64,000 bases of DNA from NCBI GenBank assembly GCA_019058295.1, contig JAHPZI010000030.1, positions 124,001 through 188,000 on the forward strand. Direction: 5' to 3'. Positions 7,553 through 16,485 of the stretch are shown one piece after another. The notes below the pieces were generated by a model that saw only the letters and a program-made list of their open reading frames with translations, was not told the DNA's origin and did no database searches. The DNA comes from Promethearchaeota archaeon. GTDB taxonomy: Archaea; Asgardarchaeota; Lokiarchaeia; Sigyniarchaeales; SOKP01. Numbering within the stretch: position 1 is the stretch's first letter; each line of letters starts with the position of its first letter. The translations under genes were made by a program, and so were the position numbers.

Positions 7553-8401
7553 TTACTTGAGTTCCCTACCACAACTAGTACAGTATTTAGCTCCTGGTTT
7601 TACATTAATCCCACAAGCAGGACAGTAAATAATCGAGGAATCCGACAGTGTTGATACTGGAGTAAGCTGGGTGGCTGATGCAGCCGGTTGTACCCTTATA
7701 GATAGGGATGAACGAGGAGGTGCCGGGGCTATATTATCTTCTGTTAAATTATATAGATAAAATATTAACAGAATAAATCCAATTATTCTAAAAATTCCAC
7801 TTAATGATCTTAAGATAAACCAGAGCGGTATAATTACATCTATAATAGCACCAACCATACATAAAATAGCACCCGCTTTCGCATTATTAGCTGGTAAAAT
7901 AAGTGATAAACCAGAGCTTAAGCGAACCCAGGCAACAATCTCCAATATAGCAGCAATAAATAATACAATTAAACTAATTCCCATACAAATTGCTCCGAAG
8001 ACAATCAAATAGGAAGAGGTCGTTCCATACCTAGTAGACGAAATACTTGTTAATATATAAATTGCATTTAACTGGACAAAAAATCCAATGATCCGTAATA
8101 TTGATAATGCAATCATTTTAGAGCGAAAACTAAGGAGCTCACTATTAAGATGAGCATCAGCAATATTTTTAATATTCCCTAACATAAATAGAAAAATAAA
8201 CCATATCAAAATTTGTAAATAAATCCCATAGTACAACCACCTACTATAATTTAAATTATAAAAAATCAAATAAACCGAATGAGTAAGTAAATAAATAGTA
8301 AAGATTAAGAAAAAAACGGATGAAATGACTGTTAAAATTAATATAGGGATTAATTTATTACCAAATTTTCGAAATTGGGTTGTTATTTCTTGATTGGACA
8401 T
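7553..8401 (-). CDS. Multi-pass membrane protein with C-terminal zinc ribbon
   Basis: A 282-residue protein with about six hydrophobic segments between residues 15 and 220, a Pro/Ser-rich linker, and a C-terminal zinc ribbon YCPACGINVKPGAKYCTSCG. The membrane part repeatedly shows helices of the kind seen in DUF996-like archaeal membrane proteins (RIIGFFVQLNAIYILTS...), which is a loose resemblance. The zinc ribbon would be cytosolic. Function unknown. It is alone on its strand, with AT-rich spacers on both sides. Confidence 0.6.
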   Translation of the reverse strand: MSNQEITTQFRKFGNKLIPILILTVISSVFFLIFTIYLLTHSVYLIFYNLNYSRWLYYGIYLQILIWFIFLFMLGNIKNIADAHLNSELLSFRSKMIALSILRIIGFFVQLNAIYILTSISSTRYGTTSSYLIVFGAICMGISLIVLFIAAILEIVAWVRLSSGLSLILPANNAKAGAILCMVGAIIDVIIPLWFILRSLSGIFRIIGFILLIFYLYNLTEDNIAPAPPRSSLSIRVQPAASATQLTPVSTLSDSSIIYCPACGINVKPGAKYCTSCGRELK

Positions 8402-8599
8402 TTTAATCTTGTCTTAATGTTTAGTCTTTTATTTTGTCTTATTATAAATATAATTTCATCCTATAATTTATAAAACTTTTCACAAATAAATCCTATTTAA
8501 AGTTTAGGAAGTTAATAATAATAAGATTCAAATGATATTTAACATAATAATTGTTTAAACAAATTCTATAATTAAAAAACTTAATGTAATTGGTGTTTA

Positions 8600-9064
8600 T
8601 TATATCAATTCCTTATTCAAAATTATTTTGCTAAAAAAAATCTCTCCATTAACAATTTCAAATGGAATTCTCTTATTTTCAATCCAATCCTCTCCAAAAA
8701 TTGTATAATATTCCCTATATTTATCATTAGATATAATAAGTCCATGATTTTCAAATGAAAGTTGTAAAACATAAAGATCTGCTTTAATCTCTTTTGGAGA
8801 GATGATTATTTCTTTTTTTTTTATATAACCAATAAATTCATCTCGCTTATCAATACAATATTTTAGTGATTCATCACAAATAATTCTATTTTGCTTAACT
8901 CCATATTTATTGAGTTTTTTTCTAATATTTAGAATATTAGAAAGTTTAGGTTTATTATTTTTATCTCTTTCTTCAAAAGCGACATTAGATCCATCAATTA
9001 TTGTATATGGATTTAATAACTCGTATTTTTTATCATTTTTACCATCAAACACTATAACTGTCAT
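8600..9064 (-). CDS. Zc3h12a-like NYN/PIN-fold ribonuclease
   Basis: A 154-residue protein that aligns by eye with the RNase domain of eukaryotic MCPIP1/Regnase-1. Shared blocks are TIIDGSNVAF (D24), RIICDES (D64), KADLYVLQLS (D96), LIISNDKYREYY (D114) and a final WIENKRIPFEIVNGEIFF. The acidic residues are the metal-binding set of NYN nucleases, so an intact endoribonuclease is expected. It starts 24 nt after the stop of the 853-residue gene upstream on the same strand, which makes the two an operon. It may cleave mRNA as a regulator, or serve as effector of a conflict system. Confidence 0.8.
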   Translation of the reverse strand: MTVIVFDGKNDKKYELLNPYTIIDGSNVAFEERDKNNKPKLSNILNIRKKLNKYGVKQNRIICDESLKYCIDKRDEFIGYIKKKEIIISPKEIKADLYVLQLSFENHGLIISNDKYREYYTIFGEDWIENKRIPFEIVNGEIFFSKIILNKELI

Positions 9065-9088
9065 ATATCAACCTCTCTTCGTTCGTTT

Positions 9089-11650
9089 CTATTCTCTCTC
9101 TCTTGATTGTTTCATTGCTTTTTCTAATGTGTCTCTTTTTTCAATTGCCTTTTTTCTTATATTTTTTGCTAAATTTACCAAATATTTAGATTTTGAGTTT
9201 TCTCCCAATATTATTGTGTAATCCATTAGTGTATTCAAATTTATATAAAGATTAATCAAATTCCCTGTTTTAATTGAAAAACCTGGTCTCTTCAATTTAG
9301 ATTTACTTATTTTAATGTAATATTCCATTCTCGATTCTAAATCCAGTCTATTAATTTCGTATTTTTCTAAATATTCGGGATTTTGATGATAGGATTCTGC
9401 ATTTACTATTGCTTTTAAAAATTTAAAATAAAATAAAGGAAAAATTTGTTCAAAATCAACGTAGTATTCTCCAGTAAAAAATGGGCTCGTTTCGCTCTCT
9501 TTAATGCTATCAAAATATTGCTTAAAAAGATCAAAAGAAAGTAAAAAATTGTGCTCTCTATTAAATTTAATTCTCGATGATAGTTCTATGATATCATACG
9601 CATTATCTAAAAGAATTTGAATTTTATTTGGTATTTTTTTAACCACTTTCCCATATTGTTCAATTTCTTTGATTGGATTTTCATTTAACTCAATTAAAAT
9701 CTCTTTTCTTATTAAATCTAATTTTAAAAAATTTAATTTCAATTGATTCAATTCTAAAATAATAATTTCTATAAAAGTCTGATTTTTTCGAAAATTAGGA
9801 TTTTTTTTTAATTGAGAAATGTGATAGATATCGAGATCCTCAATTCTTAAATCGTCAATAAATTTAAATTCTTCATTAATTTTATTTAGTCTAATCTTAT
9901 ATGCTGTCTGGATTTTCTTTTCTAATTCATAAACTCTTTCAGATAGATCTGAATAATCTCCTTTACATCTTTGAATTTTTAGCATCTCTACATTGAATTT
10001 AAACAAATTCCTTTCTGATTTACTCTCTATTTCATTACCCTCTGAAAAAATAATTAATGCTTTGTCCAAATTCCACATCTTAAAATAGATCTCTCCTAAA
10101 TAATAGAGAATCTGTGAATAAATAATTGATTGATCTTTTAAGGGCTCAGGATATGATGAGTATATTTTTTTAAGTATTTTCTTAGCCACATCAAATTGTC
10201 TATCAGTATAGTAGAACATTGCTTCCTCATACTCTAACATAACATCATACGATTCTTTTGTATAATCATTAGTTGCTAAACTAATCTGCGTAATATCTTT
10301 TTTAATCTTGATATAATTAATCTCTCGCTCTGGTGGGATTATTCTAAATTCTTCACCCCCTCCTGGTTTTAGCCTTTCTCTTTTCTCAAAATTATTGATT
10401 TTGGTTGCTATTTTATCGAATTTATTATAAAATGTTCCTTGAGAAACTTTTAATTGTTTTTGATATTTATCGAAAAATTCCTTTTTACTTCTAAAACCTG
10501 CATCATCATCTTCTATACCATTCTTAATATCTTTATTATATTCCTTTAAAAATAGGCTATATACTTTATCTAGAGTTAACTTCTTTTTTTTCGGTATTTT
10601 ATATTCAATTTTTTTTTCTGGAGTGAGTTTTTCATAAAGTATATCTTCAGCTTTCAAAAACAAATCTTTTCCTTTTACTAGAAAATCTTTTAGTTCATTT
10701 TCAAATGCATCATAGTAAGATTTTGGATTTAGGATATTAGAGTATCTTTCAATGATGATTTTAATTTCTTTTAGATTGTTTGCTAGAAATGAAAAGAGTT
10801 CATGAGCAGAATTATGTAATAAGTTCAAGTAAAATGCTTTAAATTCAATAGGGGGAAAGATCCTTTTCTCAGGACTGGAATTCGAAAATGGATCAAATGT
10901 TATTTCATTCTGAACGATATTATAGTAATTGTTTATTATATTCCCATATTTCAAATCATCAGATATGTAAACTTCTCTGCTAGCATACTCTTGATCTACT
11001 TCATTATACCCTAATTCGCTTAAATAATTAATAAGTTCATACATTATTATAAAAGAATGATAATATTCATTAATAAATTCCATAGAGAATTCCTGATTAG
11101 CACTTGGATAATTTACAGTCAAGTTGATTAAAATAAGAAAGTTAAAATTAATACTCTTGTTTAATCTTAAATGTAGATTAATTTTTAATGGCCCATTTTC
11201 AAAAAATTCAAAACTATAAAGATTAAATTTTTGGAATTTTGTCAAATCTTCATTGGATAGTATTCTTGGAGATTTCTTTAAAATATTCAGCTTTTCATAT
11301 TCTATATCTTTTTCTTTTAACTTATTATCTTTTATAGATTGTTCAAATGCGGAACTGATTTGACTGTGCTTTAAAACAAAATCTATAACAGATAAATTTT
11401 CTGAGTCTTTGAGAATTAACTTCCAATTTGATTTTTTCGATTGATAATTAAGATAGGAATTATAAAAATTAATCGCGTAATTATCGAGTTCCTGCCAATT
11501 ATTCTGCAAATACTGCCAGAACTCATCTAAATATAAATCTAGAAACTTTATTTCTCGCTCTTCAAATGGGATTTCTTTATTTTCTTCAATATTAACTTCG
11601 AAAATATCCTCTAAAGATTGTATAAATTTATCAATATTTTTTACCATCAT
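9089..11650 (-). CDS. Large uncharacterised protein with TPR-like segment
   Basis: An 853-residue, strongly charged Lys/Glu/Asn-rich soluble protein without signal peptide or membrane segment. The first about 340 residues are unrecognised. Residues about 370-430 look helical, with an HTH-like stretch (QLKVSQGTFYNKFDKIA). Residues about 470-570 resemble tetratricopeptide repeats (AMFYYTDRQFDVAKKILKKI, YLGEIYFKMWNLDKALIIF). The remainder is helical. It is first in an operon with the NYN ribonuclease, for which it might be a scaffold, sensor or inhibitor. Start ATG 11650 follows an AT-rich promoter region; a second ATG follows immediately. Confidence 0.6.
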   Translation of the reverse strand: MMVKNIDKFIQSLEDIFEVNIEENKEIPFEEREIKFLDLYLDEFWQYLQNNWQELDNYAINFYNSYLNYQSKKSNWKLILKDSENLSVIDFVLKHSQISSAFEQSIKDNKLKEKDIEYEKLNILKKSPRILSNEDLTKFQKFNLYSFEFFENGPLKINLHLRLNKSINFNFLILINLTVNYPSANQEFSMEFINEYYHSFIIMYELINYLSELGYNEVDQEYASREVYISDDLKYGNIINNYYNIVQNEITFDPFSNSSPEKRIFPPIEFKAFYLNLLHNSAHELFSFLANNLKEIKIIIERYSNILNPKSYYDAFENELKDFLVKGKDLFLKAEDILYEKLTPEKKIEYKIPKKKKLTLDKVYSLFLKEYNKDIKNGIEDDDAGFRSKKEFFDKYQKQLKVSQGTFYNKFDKIATKINNFEKRERLKPGGGEEFRIIPPEREINYIKIKKDITQISLATNDYTKESYDVMLEYEEAMFYYTDRQFDVAKKILKKIYSSYPEPLKDQSIIYSQILYYLGEIYFKMWNLDKALIIFSEGNEIESKSERNLFKFNVEMLKIQRCKGDYSDLSERVYELEKKIQTAYKIRLNKINEEFKFIDDLRIEDLDIYHISQLKKNPNFRKNQTFIEIIILELNQLKLNFLKLDLIRKEILIELNENPIKEIEQYGKVVKKIPNKIQILLDNAYDIIELSSRIKFNREHNFLLSFDLFKQYFDSIKESETSPFFTGEYYVDFEQIFPLFYFKFLKAIVNAESYHQNPEYLEKYEINRLDLESRMEYYIKISKSKLKRPGFSIKTGNLINLYINLNTLMDYTIILGENSKSKYLVNLAKNIRKKAIEKRDTLEKAMKQSRERE

Positions 11651-11810
11651 AATTAAGATTTATACGTTTTGGAGACTTTATAAATCCTTTTGATTATAGT
11701 TTATAAACCTAATATTTCCAAATATAAACCTATAAACTAAATATTTTTTATCTTTAAATTAAACATATTTAGCATTAAATAAAACCAAAATAAGAATAAT
11801 ATATTAGGTT

Positions 11811-12506
11811 CTATGGAATCTTCGCTAATATACAAATAGAATTTATTTGTTTTCTATAAGTAGAATCTAATAACCAAGCTAAAATCTGTAGATAATTAAT
11901 AGCATCATTTAAATCGATTTTGGTTATTTGAGATGCCATAGATACTTTATGAGCAACATTATTCCTTTTATCAATTATCCCAGATAATAATTCTTTTATA
12001 ATATTTGTAGAGACTATTTTTTTCCATCTTCTTTGAAATCTTTTTGTTATATGTTTAAAAATATCCTTAAACCCAATTTCTTTGAAAAGATTTATTATAT
12101 GAATTGGATTAGGATTAGAACTTTGTAATTTAAAAATAGCTGGATTTATCTCATCATTAATAATAGATCTGCATGAATTTTTTATATTGGTTAAATTATT
12201 AATATTCTTTTTCATTTTAAATTGTTTTAAGGTTTTATTAACATTTGTTATTATTAAATCAGGAGGCAATTTTGAGAAATCTATAATACTCTTGTATTTT
12301 TTTATGACACTTAAATAGACATTTGATAGATTATTTAAAAATTCATTAAAAGACGCAACAATTAAAACTATTGAACCCCCTCGTAAACCATAAACATAGT
12401 TCCTATCTTTCTTCGGGGGTGGTTCTTTATAAGTATCTAATTTAATTAATGCTTTGACAATTTCTAAGGATTCAAGAAACTCATTATAGGCAATTGAATT
12501 ATTCAT
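11811..12506 (-). CDS. HEPN-domain protein (RiboL-PSP-HEPN / MAE_28990 type)
   Basis: A 231-residue all-alpha protein. The HEPN ribonuclease signature R-x4-H is present as RNNVAH at residues 181-186, and an N-terminal block YGLRGGSIVLIVASFNEFLN near 39-58 is typical of this clade. HEPN proteins of this kind are known beside DUF262 genes, and that is the arrangement here: it begins 7 nt after the DUF262 gene. It is likely an RNase effector of a two-gene conflict or defence module. The catalytic residues look intact. Function inferred, not shown. Confidence 0.7.
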   Translation of the reverse strand: MNNSIAYNEFLESLEIVKALIKLDTYKEPPPKKDRNYVYGLRGGSIVLIVASFNEFLNNLSNVYLSVIKKYKSIIDFSKLPPDLIITNVNKTLKQFKMKKNINNLTNIKNSCRSIINDEINPAIFKLQSSNPNPIHIINLFKEIGFKDIFKHITKRFQRRWKKIVSTNIIKELLSGIIDKRNNVAHKVSMASQITKIDLNDAINYLQILAWLLDSTYRKQINSICILAKIP

Positions 12507-12513
12507 TGAATAA

Positions 12514-13821
12514 TTACCTTTCTAAGGCATTCATTATTAAATTATATACTTTTTCCTTCCGTTTGAAAAAGGCAGTGGAAGAAGATATATGAAAAGAAAT
12601 AGAATCATTAAAGTCTTTATCTGAAAAAAGTTTTTTATATTCTGAAATAAAATCTTCTTTATTAAAATCATTTGGTATACTGACATTAACATCACGGTCG
12701 ACACATGCAAATATTACAGCATCAAATAATGAAGTTATCATTTTTTTCTTCCAATAACCCTTATCTTCCAACCATCTTTTAAAAGCAATTTCACCAAATA
12801 GTCTATTAATAAAATTAATAGTATTAAGAAATTTCTGTTCATATTCTTTAATTTTAGCCTCCTCCATCCTTTGATTTTTTCTAACAAAATCAGTCATTTT
12901 CCATGTAATATCTCCTGAAAAATATTTTGGATTCTCAAAGAAAGTAAAGAATCTAAGTACATACTCTACATCCTTCATCTCTTGATAAATTTTGGATTCA
13001 TTCTTATCATCTACTCCTAATAATTTGTGAAACGTTGGATTCACAGACAATCTTAGCGTCAAATCATTTAAATCTCCCGGAAAAGCACTATTCCGTATCT
13101 CTTGATCATTTAATTGTACACCTCCAGTATTTAAACGTTGAAAAACTGTATATTTAATATCTTCATCAGATTCATTGAGTATTATTATTGCCCTTAAAAC
13201 AGCTCGAGTTTTTAGATAATTTTGATATGGTAGTGGTAGATTAGAAAATGTTTTTCCATTTAATCCTTGAAATACTTTTAGACCAACCAGTTCTAATTCA
13301 TCTCTAAAAAATCTTTTAATAGAATTTAGCCTCTGTTTGCCATCTATAACAGAATATGTTCCAAAATCATCTTCATTTAAAAATATTGAAGGAACTGGAA
13401 CATTCATTATAAAGGATTCTATTAATTTCGATTGCCTTTCATCATTCCAACGAAATCTTCGTTGATATTCGGGGTGAAGATTAATTGTGTTTTTTTCTAG
13501 CAATTCTGATAATGTATTCAAGTTATAATCAACAAATTGAGTTATAAGATTACGTTGTTGATCTTTCAATGATTTCTTAATATCGATTTCAGTATTCTCT
13601 TCTGTTTCCTCATAATCAAGATCACTTTTTTGTATGTTTTCAATATAATAATCTTCTTTTGAATCTGCATTCTTGAAATTATCAAATATATCCTTTGGAA
13701 CATTTTCATAGATATGAACATCTCCACCTACAAATACAATTTTTATGATTTTACCATATGGTTCAAATCCGATTTTATCAATATTTTCAGAGATATCCTT
13801 AATATATTCCATAATCATCAC
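12514..13821 (-). CDS. KTSC-DUF262 fusion protein (ParB/GmrSD-N-like)
   Basis: A 435-residue protein. Residues about 5-65 form a KTSC-like domain (IVFVGGDVHIYENVP, then IFDNFKNADS). After an acidic linker, residues 110-430 are DUF262, a ParB-like NTPase/nuclease-related fold: PEYQRRFRW at 117-125 and VIDGKQRLNSI at 158-167, the latter equivalent to the DGQQR motif. The C-terminal DUF1524 HNH nuclease of GmrSD enzymes is absent. The adjacent HEPN gene may supply the nuclease. KTSC is associated with nucleic-acid and conflict proteins. Two adjacent ATG codons are available at the start. Confidence 0.75.
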   Translation of the reverse strand: MMIMEYIKDISENIDKIGFEPYGKIIKIVFVGGDVHIYENVPKDIFDNFKNADSKEDYYIENIQKSDLDYEETEENTEIDIKKSLKDQQRNLITQFVDYNLNTLSELLEKNTINLHPEYQRRFRWNDERQSKLIESFIMNVPVPSIFLNEDDFGTYSVIDGKQRLNSIKRFFRDELELVGLKVFQGLNGKTFSNLPLPYQNYLKTRAVLRAIIILNESDEDIKYTVFQRLNTGGVQLNDQEIRNSAFPGDLNDLTLRLSVNPTFHKLLGVDDKNESKIYQEMKDVEYVLRFFTFFENPKYFSGDITWKMTDFVRKNQRMEEAKIKEYEQKFLNTINFINRLFGEIAFKRWLEDKGYWKKKMITSLFDAVIFACVDRDVNVSIPNDFNKEDFISEYKKLFSDKDFNDSISFHISSSTAFFKRKEKVYNLIMNALER

Positions 13822-14084
13822 ATTATTAGGTATTTTATTAATACTGAATATTTATTACTTTTTATGCATTTTGGTTAAGCTCATTTTTTCTCAAATTGTC
13901 TCAAGCTGAGCTACAGAACATGAGCAAATTTGATCATTTTTTATTTTTATCACTTAGTTTTGTATTCTAGTTGTTATTAGCTTTATGTTTTTTACTTGTT
14001 TTTGATTTCCCCGCCTCTTTTAATTGGGCTTTAAAATAATTATATTTGAAGAACAACCTTATTTTTTATATTTTATATTTCTCT

Positions 14085-14408
14085 TTAATTAAAGAATAGT
14101 AGATTGAACAAGGTCGTAATTATAGTAATTGATAAGAATAATATAATAAAGATTAAGGCACTTTTAGCTTCCTTAAGATAATCATCATTTTTTAATAAAT
14201 AGTTAGGGGCTGTTTTAAATGATATTAACAACAGATATGCAATTAAAATCATAATAATAGCTGGAAATAATGTTAAAAGAACCAACGATTCTAAAAGAAA
14301 AGCTAAATAAAATATGATTGGAAAACCAATAATTAAGCAGACTATTGAAGTAAAGAATAAAGTTATTGTTATTTTACCTGAAATCGTTAAATCTTTAAAT
14401 TTTCCCAT
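14085..14408 (-). CDS. Small membrane protein
   Basis: A 107-residue hydrophobic protein with three predicted membrane helices (about residues 10-35, 38-62 and 83-105) and a short charged loop near residues 66-82. No family recognised. It lies downstream of the 53-bp hairpin repeat at 14503-14555, which reads as a TATA-like promoter (TATATAAAT) in this direction. The upstream 263-nt spacer toward the DUF262 gene holds nothing I can assign beyond short inverted repeats. Confidence 0.5.
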   Translation of the reverse strand: MGKFKDLTISGKITITLFFTSIVCLIIGFPIIFYLAFLLESLVLLTLFPAIIMILIAYLLLISFKTAPNYLLKNDDYLKEAKSALIFIILFLSITIITTLFNLLFFN

Positions 14409-14502
14409 TTTTATGAATCACTGGTGTTTTAATAGATTTCTATAGAGAAGTTAAGTCTCTTGTTTTATATTTTTTATTCTATAAGAGAATATTGTTATTA
14501 AT

Positions 14503-14555
14503 TAAATATAATATTTATATAGCGTATAAGCGCAATATATATTAAGATAAAATTC
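14503..14555. repeat. 53-bp hairpin repeat, copy 1
   Basis: Matches 19163-19215 over 53 bp except for six consecutive bases, TATAAG here (14525-14530) and AAGAAT there. The variable six sit between GCG and CGC, so the arms TATATAGCG and CGCAATATATA can pair and the difference falls in the loop. Both directions contain a TATA-like box, so the element could be a promoter. No terminal repeats or coding capacity seen. Confidence 0.7.
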
Positions 14556-14596
14556 AGATCGGATTGGCTTAAGTTCTAAGGAGAGTTTTATAATAT

Positions 14597-15484
14597 TTAG
14601 TTTTCATCAACTATTTTCTTGAGCGCACTCTTTTTAATCCGATTGACGCTACAGTTTTTTAGAGTAATTATTCCTTCCACTTTCTCTCTCGCTATGATTT
14701 TATCTATTGAGGAATTCTCGATAATTATATCATGGCACGCACCAAACTCGAGCTTCTTAATTTTTACATCTCTTAACATAATGTTGGAGCAATTGTCAAG
14801 AGAAAATGAGTTTGTAAAGCTACAGTTTTCGAAAATCATGTTTTGAGTGTCAAATAACTTGACCTTCTTGGGGTGATAATTTTTCATAATTACATTAAAC
14901 CTATTCTTATATACTAAAATATCATTGAAATGATGTTTATAACCATATTTCGACTTAACTTTAGATTTTGCGTTGACGTTCTCGATAATTATAGGGTCGG
15001 TTTTCGTACCAGCACCCCTACATTCAAAAAAATCATTATATATAGTAAACTCATCGTCTTTCAAAACTGGTAGTTTATCGATGTCCTTTAGTTTTGAGTC
15101 CAACTCAACATCCCTGAAACTAAATTTGTTGTTTTCGAGAACATTACCCCTACTTTTATTTCCAAAGTTAGTGAATCTCCATAAAATCTCAGAGTTTTTT
15201 ATCGTACTTTCATCAAGCTTCGCAAGATAAAGCCACTCGATTTCAATATTATCTAAAGAACACTTTTCACATTCTACAAAATCTAAATTGTTGCCAAAAA
15301 AATTTCTAATATCTATATGAGAACAGTAATAGAAGCCCGTTGTATCGATTTCACAATTTTCAATAGTTATGTTTTTGCAATAATGACATGATAATTGATT
15401 AATCGGTCCTGATTTCCACTTAATGTCCCTGAACACTATGTGTGAATTCGACTCAAAAATCTCTATTCCTGAAGGGAGATTCAC
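14597..15484 (-). CDS. Right-handed beta-helix repeat protein, 5' end uncertain
   Basis: A 295-residue protein made of short beta-strand rungs (NITIENCEID, IMLRDVKIKK, IIIENSSID), as in pectin-lyase-like beta-helix proteins. It has no signal peptide. The first standard start is GTG 15484, but the same frame stays clearly coding upstream to a TGA near 15614, reading RIQEFKRNADWEKIKIIEVD and DCEGEGIKENPYIIDPD, without ATG, GTG or TTG. A neighbouring frame with IEKLLKKSEK precedes it. The gene has therefore probably lost its true start by a frameshift, or the sequence has an error there. Ligand unknown. Confidence 0.55.
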   Translation of the reverse strand: MNLPSGIEIFESNSHIVFRDIKWKSGPINQLSCHYCKNITIENCEIDTTGFYYCSHIDIRNFFGNNLDFVECEKCSLDNIEIEWLYLAKLDESTIKNSEILWRFTNFGNKSRGNVLENNKFSFRDVELDSKLKDIDKLPVLKDDEFTIYNDFFECRGAGTKTDPIIIENVNAKSKVKSKYGYKHHFNDILVYKNRFNVIMKNYHPKKVKLFDTQNMIFENCSFTNSFSLDNCSNIMLRDVKIKKLEFGACHDIIIENSSIDKIIAREKVEGIITLKNCSVNRIKKSALKKIVDEN

Positions 15485-15693
15485 ATCAGGGTCGATAATG
15501 TAAGGATTTTCTTTTATCCCCTCCCCTTCACAGTCGACTTCAATTATCTTTATTTTTTCCCAATCCGCATTGCGCTTAAATTCTTGAATTCTTAATGGGA
15601 TACTTTCTCACTTTTTTTTAATAATTTCTCTATATTAATTATATTATCTTGAACTAAATATAATATTAAATATTCTATAGTTAATTGTTAATA

Positions 15694-15741
15694 TTAGGAA
15701 TGAAATAATAGACAAAAAATCATTGAGAATATGGAAAAAAT
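15694..15741 (+). repeat. 48-bp promoter/start duplication, copy 1
   Basis: This block matches 18452-18499 at 47 of 48 positions. Each copy spans the immediate upstream region and the first codons (MEKI) of a gene for a related membrane protein. The conservation outside the coding part suggests a recent segmental duplication or a shared regulatory leader. Confidence 0.75.
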
Positions 15742-16465
15742 AGACTCTTATTTAAAGCCAAATGAAAAAATCTTATGGAAAAAGTGTAAAATTTTCAATT
15801 ATTATTTAGATTCAATTAAAGAGGTAATGTTTTCCCTAGTTTTTATTCTTGTTCCAAGTGCCTTGGGCATTTATGCGTTAATAATGTTTATAATCACCTT
15901 TAATTTCATTCAATTAGGAGTCTTTATTTTTTTAGTCGTTATTTTGCTAGTCCCATTCGTAATTCTCTCTAAAAATCTAAAAGAAATGAAAAGACAGAGA
16001 ACAATATTACCTAAAAACGAGCTGAAGAATTATAAATATTGCTCAATAATAACTAACATGAGATATATTCACAAGCACCTTAAAAACTTAGAGAAAGCCT
16101 ACGTTGCACAAGTTGCTATTACAATTTCTGACCATAAGGATGATATTTTTTCAGTCAATCTTGATAATATCAAAATGGTTGGCGTTGAGTATATGAATGA
16201 TAAAGAATGTGAACTCTATCTATTCAGTAAAATTGATTTTAGCTTTCCTCTCACTCTGTATATCGAATTAACATTGCAAGAACTAATAAATGCAGTGAAA
16301 ATCTTAAATGATTTACTACATTTTGAACAAGAGGAGCATCACATTTATGGAGGGATAATATATCTTCGTTCAAAGCAAACAATCCCTAAAAATTTTGAAA
16401 ATTTTTTTAAAACTGAAAAAAACAATATAAAACCTGTTTCAGATGTTATAAAAACAAATAAATAG
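15731..16465 (+). CDS. Membrane protein with PH-like (bPH2) domain, paralog A
   Basis: A 244-residue protein. The N-terminal MEKIDSYLKPNEKILWKK resembles the start of bacterial-PH membrane proteins. Two membrane helices lie at about 35-90, then a cytosolic part has CSIITNMRYIHKHLKNL and DNIKMVGVEY, the beta-strand pattern of a bPH2-like fold. It is a clear paralog of the protein at 18489, and their upstream regions and first codons are nearly identical. It lies 20 nt upstream of the LRR gene. Function unknown; membrane-associated sensing or scaffolding is a guess. Confidence 0.5.
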   Translation: MEKIDSYLKPNEKILWKKCKIFNYYLDSIKEVMFSLVFILVPSALGIYALIMFIITFNFIQLGVFIFLVVILLVPFVILSKNLKEMKRQRTILPKNELKNYKYCSIITNMRYIHKHLKNLEKAYVAQVAITISDHKDDIFSVNLDNIKMVGVEYMNDKECELYLFSKIDFSFPLTLYIELTLQELINAVKILNDLLHFEQEEHHIYGGIIYLRSKQTIPKNFENFFKTEKNNIKPVSDVIKTNK

Positions 16466-16485
16466 AAATTAACAAGAAATAAATT

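Noticed and set aside
13738..13800. A GGTTCAAATCC stretch resembling a tRNA T-loop.
   Set aside because: It lies inside the KTSC-DUF262 coding region and no acceptor or anticodon stem can be formed around it.
13866..13935. Short inverted repeats (AGCTCA/TGAGCA and TCAAATT/AATTTGA) in the gap before the DUF262 promoter.
   Set aside because: The arms are only 5-7 bp, interleaved and in AT-rich sequence; nothing beyond chance can be claimed.
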